Source of the DNA: Albidovulum sediminis
Lineage (GTDB): Bacteria; Pseudomonadota; Alphaproteobacteria; Rhodobacterales; Rhodobacteraceae
Length of the DNA: 64,000 nt
Direction of reading: 5' to 3'
Assembly: GCF_025380365.1 (NCBI RefSeq)
Contig: NZ_JAOCQF010000001.1
Span: 2,096,245-2,160,244, forward strand
Shown: one piece after another, positions 60,576-64,000 of the stretch
How positions within the stretch are numbered: position 1 is the stretch's first letter
How the letters are laid out: each line of letters starts with the position of its first letter
The notes under the pieces: model-generated
The model's input: only the letters and a program-made list of their open reading frames with translations
Told to the model about the DNA's origin: nothing
Database searches by the model: none
Made by a program: the position numbers and the translations under genes

Positions 60576-63371
60576 CTATTCGCCGGCATCCCCGGCCTGC
60601 CGCTGCGCGACCCAGCGGTTCAGCAGGCCCAGCCCGATCAGCGCGAGGCCGAGCGCCAGAAGCGAGAACACGCGGGTCAGGCCGGTCAGCCCCGAGATGT
60701 CGATCAGGAACACCTTGGCGATGGTTAGTCCGATCACCACCATGGCGCCGCGGCGCAGGGTGGCCGAACGCCTGGCCAGCGACTGGTAAAGCAGCCCCGC
60801 GCCGACCGCCATCAGGGCCAGCGTATAGCTGTAAAGCTCTCCCTGCAGGACGCCCGGAACGCTCAGGTCGCGGCCCTGCCAGAGCCGGCGGATTTCGAGC
60901 CCCGCATAAAGCGCGACAAGGGCGACCCCGGCGGCGCCAAGCGGCAGACGCAGGTCCCTTGCCAGGTGCCCGAGCCGCGTGAGCGCCAGAAGCAGCAAGA
61001 GGCCCGGCACGCCATAGGCGAGGAAGAGCGTGTCGAGGATCGGCGGGCCGAGAACGTCATTGCTGGCCCCGCCCATCAATCCGGAGAGCGGGTTCGCGAC
61101 GAGCGTCGCGTAGGCGAGCCCGCCCGCGGCCAGAAGCCCCGCGACCACCGCGATGGCCCAGCGCAGCCAGCGCAGGGCGCCGCCCAGCTGGACGCGGTGC
61201 AACTGCGCCAGCATGGTGATCAGCCAGGGAAGCGCGTTCAGCGTCAGCCCCCAGTGGGACAGCAGATAGGCGTCATCCGCGCCCTCGCGCGTCAGCCAGC
61301 GCAGGATCAGGACGTTGGCGAAAAGCGCGGCATAGCCCGCGAAGGCGCTTTCCAGAAAGACCTTTGCCGTCTTCCGGTCGAGATCGCGCAGAAGCTGCAG
61401 CGCCGCCCCGGCGGCGGCGACCGCGCCCGCGTAGGCGGCCAGAACCTCCCACAGCGCGCCGCGATCCACGGCCCAGTCCAGCCCCGGGTCAATGACCAGC
61501 CGCCAGGACAGGACCAACGCAGCGGCCTGGATGAACCAGCCCATCTCGGGCAGGCGGAAGCGGCGGTCAAGTGCTGCGGCGGTGACGATCAGCACGCCGA
61601 GCGCAAGCGTCAGCGCCCCCTTGGTCAGGATCAGGAACAGCGCCAGCGCAATCAGCGACAGCGTGGACAGCGTGGCATAGGCGGCGCGGCGCCTGTCCTC
61701 CCCGTCCGCGGCGGCGAAACGCAAAGCCATCGCCGCCATGAGGGCCGCCAGCGCGATCACATGCAGCGCCCAAGGGTAGGCGCCCAGAACCGCCGACGGT
61801 GCCCAGAACAGTTCCAGCACTAGCGCGGCGAGGGGGGCGACAAGCGCCGCACCGGCCGCCCAGGCTGCGCGCCATGGGCCGGTGCCGCCGCTTGCCCGCG
61901 CCGCCGCCAGGGTGATAGCCGTCGCCATGGCCAGGATGAAGGCTGCGGTCATGGGCGCGGAGGTTTCCGGCTCGCGCAGGACGATGGCGCGCGAGGTGTA
62001 GTCGGCGGCGAGCGGCCAGCGGTCCAGCCCCTCGAACCCGAGTCGGATCAGGAAGCCAGCCGCCGGCACCGCGGCCAGGTCCGAAAGCGCCGGCGCACCC
62101 TCGGCCCAGAAGATGAGCGCCAGCGCGAGGGCCGCAAGGCACAGGAGCGCCAGGCTGCTTTCCGCGTCGTTCTGCGTGTCGAGCAGCACCAGCCACAGGG
62201 TCGAGACGATGACGGCGCCCGCGGCAAGAAGGGTGGGAAAGATCGGCCAGCCCGGCGACTTCGACACCAGTTGCGAGATCATCATGCCCTGATGGTCGGG
62301 CAGGAACGCACGGGCGGGAATGCAGATGGCCAGCCCTGCAAGGGCAACGAAGGTCAGGGCCGCCCAACCCGCCCCTCCGGTGCCTGCAAGGACCAGCCAG
62401 CTTCCGCCGTAGCCGAGCACCACCGCCAGCACCGAAACCCAGGCCCAGCGGCGGATCGTGTCCACCGTCAGCCCGATCGCGGAGAGGATCGCGTAGTAGC
62501 CGTAAAGCCAGTAGGGCGTTTCGCTTTCCCCGCCGACAAGGAAGGGCGCGGCGGCCGCGCCGACCAGACCCACGGCTGCCAGGAAGGGGCCGTGAAACCA
62601 GCCGAGGACGACGGCGAGGGCGGCCGTCAGCAGCAGCCCCGCGAAGGCTGTCTCGGCACCGATCAGGTCATAGAGCTGTCGCGCCGCCAGGATGCCCGCG
62701 AAGATCGAGACCAGCCCTGCACCCGCCAGGGTCGAAGGCACGTAGGCCGTGACGTCGCCCACGCTGTCGCCCCAGCGGCGGCGCACCCATTCGCCCCCCG
62801 CAATCAGCGCAAGGCCGAAGAGGATCGCACCAGTGACACGGGCGGCCGGCGGCAGCAGCCCCTTCTCGATGCCGTACTGCACGAAGAAGACGCCGGCGAG
62901 GGACAACGACAGCGCCGAGACGACGTAGACCCAGTTCGCCACGATCCAGTTGCCCAGAGGCGAGACGCGCTGTGGGCCGACCTCTCCCGGCCGGAGGCGG
63001 ACAAGCCCCGCCAGGGCATCGGCATCCCTTGGCTCCGACCACGGCCCGGCGAGGGTTTCGGGTCCGGCGTCTGTTGGTGTCGCAACCGTGGCGTCCGCTG
63101 CGGCGGGGGCGGGTTCGGGTTCGGGCTCGGCGGTCACGAAGCCCGGCTTCGGCTCGGCCGTCGCGGGGGGCGGTGCGGCCTCTGCCGCGCGCGGCGGCAC
63201 TTCGGCCCGGCGTGGCGCCGCCCTGTCGCGCTGCATCTCGAGCAGACGCGCCTCGAGCGATTCCAGGCGCCGCCTCAGGCCGGAGACGGACACGAAGAGG
63301 ACGACAATCGAAACCGGAATTCCAAGCACCAGCCCGATCGCGATCAGACCCAAGGCGATCTCGATATCCAT
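60576..63371 (-). CDS. DUF2339-family giant membrane protein
   Basis: 931 residues. N-terminal membrane helix, a coiled segment (SGLRRRLESLEARLLEMQRD), then a Pro/Ala/Glu-rich linker (about 50-130). About 25 hydrophobic helices fill the rest. It matches the DUF2339 family in length, with VRLRPGEVGPQRVSPLGNWIVANWVYVV before the first core helix. GGAGGGACGGG precedes the ATG. The family is described only as predicted membrane protein; function unknown. Confidence 0.85.
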   Translation of the reverse strand: MDIEIALGLIAIGLVLGIPVSIVVLFVSVSGLRRRLESLEARLLEMQRDRAAPRRAEVPPRAAEAAPPPATAEPKPGFVTAEPEPEPAPAAADATVATPTDAGPETLAGPWSEPRDADALAGLVRLRPGEVGPQRVSPLGNWIVANWVYVVSALSLSLAGVFFVQYGIEKGLLPPAARVTGAILFGLALIAGGEWVRRRWGDSVGDVTAYVPSTLAGAGLVSIFAGILAARQLYDLIGAETAFAGLLLTAALAVVLGWFHGPFLAAVGLVGAAAAPFLVGGESETPYWLYGYYAILSAIGLTVDTIRRWAWVSVLAVVLGYGGSWLVLAGTGGAGWAALTFVALAGLAICIPARAFLPDHQGMMISQLVSKSPGWPIFPTLLAAGAVIVSTLWLVLLDTQNDAESSLALLCLAALALALIFWAEGAPALSDLAAVPAAGFLIRLGFEGLDRWPLAADYTSRAIVLREPETSAPMTAAFILAMATAITLAAARASGGTGPWRAAWAAGAALVAPLAALVLELFWAPSAVLGAYPWALHVIALAALMAAMALRFAAADGEDRRRAAYATLSTLSLIALALFLILTKGALTLALGVLIVTAAALDRRFRLPEMGWFIQAAALVLSWRLVIDPGLDWAVDRGALWEVLAAYAGAVAAAGAALQLLRDLDRKTAKVFLESAFAGYAALFANVLILRWLTREGADDAYLLSHWGLTLNALPWLITMLAQLHRVQLGGALRWLRWAIAVVAGLLAAGGLAYATLVANPLSGLMGGASNDVLGPPILDTLFLAYGVPGLLLLLALTRLGHLARDLRLPLGAAGVALVALYAGLEIRRLWQGRDLSVPGVLQGELYSYTLALMAVGAGLLYQSLARRSATLRRGAMVVIGLTIAKVFLIDISGLTGLTRVFSLLALGLALIGLGLLNRWVAQRQAGDAGE

Positions 63372-63442
63372 CCCGTCCCTCCCCGCGCGCCGGCTTGTTG
63401 GGCTGTCAGCCTATTGATAGCGGAAACGGAGGCTCGGGGAAG

Positions 63443-64000
63443 TCAGGATTTTTCGGTGCCCGAACCGCCGAAAAGACCGGCCAGCCCGCGGCTGACCAGA
63501 TTGGTGATGCGCGGCTTCGGCAAGACGCGAAACGGCATCGGCCGGCACAGCTCCATCGCCGCGACCCCGACGCGGGCGGTGAGCGCGCCGTTGATGACGC
63601 CTTCGCCGAAGCGGCGCGACAGCTTGGCCAGGATGCCGCCACCCGCGACCGACTGCACAAGGTCATCGCCGACCGCGACGGCGCCAGTGGCCACCAGATG
63701 CCCCAGCACACGCCGCAAGAGCCGCCAGCCACCGAAGGCGCCGGTGCGTCCGCCGTAGATCTCGGCGATGCGCCGGATCATGCGCAGATTGGCGAACAGC
63801 GCCGCGGCGACATCCGCAAGTGCCAGCGGCACGATGGCGGTGACGGCCGCGACCTGCCGGGCCGACGCCTCGATCTCGGTCCGCGCGGCCTGATCGAGGG
63901 GACCAAGCAACTCCGTCTCGGCCAGGCCCAGAAGCGTATCGGCATCGAGGATGTCGGGCGCGCGCTCCTTCAGCCGCGCCAGCCCCCAGGCAGCGTCCTC
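63443..64000 (-). CDS. YcjF/TIGR01620-family membrane protein, C-terminal part
   Basis: 185 codons present; the 5' end is beyond the window. The frame is open up to the edge (EDAAWGLARLKERAPDILDAD). ASARQVAAVTAIVPLALADVAAALFANLRMIRRIAEIYGGR is the DUF697/YcjF-type double helix, with RITNLVSRGLAGLFGG near the end. In other bacteria the gene partners a YcjX-type GTPase. The match is by pattern recall, not search. It lies 71 bases upstream of DUF2339. Confidence 0.65.
   Translation of the reverse strand, partial: EDAAWGLARLKERAPDILDADTLLGLAETELLGPLDQAARTEIEASARQVAAVTAIVPLALADVAAALFANLRMIRRIAEIYGGRTGAFGGWRLLRRVLGHLVATGAVAVGDDLVQSVAGGGILAKLSRRFGEGVINGALTARVGVAAMELCRPMPFRVLPKPRITNLVSRGLAGLFGGSGTEKS

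Noticed and set aside
60297-60789. Plus-strand frames across the gap after the truncated haemoglobin
   Set aside because: They run into the 3' end of DUF2339 antisense. The minus-strand zinc-ribbon frame in the same place has motif and ribosome-binding site.

Overview
The window is GC-rich, densely packed bacterial chromosome with gene content typical of an alphaproteobacterium of the order Rhodobacterales (Rhodobacter/Paracoccus/roseobacter type). The pointers are a methylsuccinyl-CoA dehydrogenase of the ethylmalonyl-CoA pathway, a phosphatidylcholine synthase, a ruvCAB / ybgC-tolQRAB-pal-cpoB-tilS-ftsH block, a DUF1127 small protein and a tad/cpa pilus locus. This assignment is inference from gene content. 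I see no rRNA, tRNA, CRISPR array, insertion sequence or prophage, and no recognisable DNA-binding transcription factor.

Layout. 1-5282: a tad (Flp) pilus locus on the minus strand (flp pilin, cpaB, TadG-like, two TadE-like, cpaE, start of a probable cpaF). 5690-13991: a cyclitol catabolic island. Its minus-strand arm has an inositol-dehydrogenase-like enzyme, an SDR, a three-part sugar/cyclitol ABC importer and a TIM-barrel isomerase. Its divergent plus-strand arm has a membrane di-iron oxygenase/desaturase, a Rieske ferredoxin and a degenerate PanB-like protein. The combination resembles the rhizopine (moc) catabolic genes of rhizobia and is the most interesting system here. 13995-23104: mixed housekeeping and transport genes (TauE/SafE, mcd, MFS, META lipoprotein, recO, CDF transporter, SH3 protein, 2-hydroxyacid dehydrogenase, DMT protein, methyltransferase). 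23174-28377: dTDP-L-rhamnose genes rfbC-rfbB and rfbD-rfbA, split by an oppositely oriented degP. 28395-31406: one-carbon genes folD and fhs with a chorismate mutase between them. 31592-45518: a long minus-strand block holding tam, ftsH, tilS, the Tol-Pal system, ybgC, argC, a hypothetical gene and ruvBAC. 45833-64000: a DUF1127 gene with a structured leader, prmA, msrA, an MFS gene, priA, a transaldolase-type aldolase, DUF484, xerC, pcs, a DMT exporter, ogt, ileS, a truncated haemoglobin, an overlooked zinc-ribbon microprotein, a DUF2339 giant membrane protein and the end of a YcjF/TIGR01620-type gene.

How the genes work together. The ABC importer probably brings in an inositol or O-methyl/amino-inositol. 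MocD/MocE-like proteins could remove an O-methyl group oxidatively, and the dehydrogenases and isomerase could feed the ring into inositol catabolism. Any formaldehyde or formate released could enter folate metabolism through fhs/folD elsewhere in the window. Tol-Pal proteins maintain the envelope during division, and FtsH and DegP provide membrane and periplasmic quality control. RuvABC, PriA, RecO and XerC form a strong recombination and replication-restart set. Starts were chosen from visible ribosome-binding sites where possible; these choices and all functional links are readings of sequence, not experimental facts.
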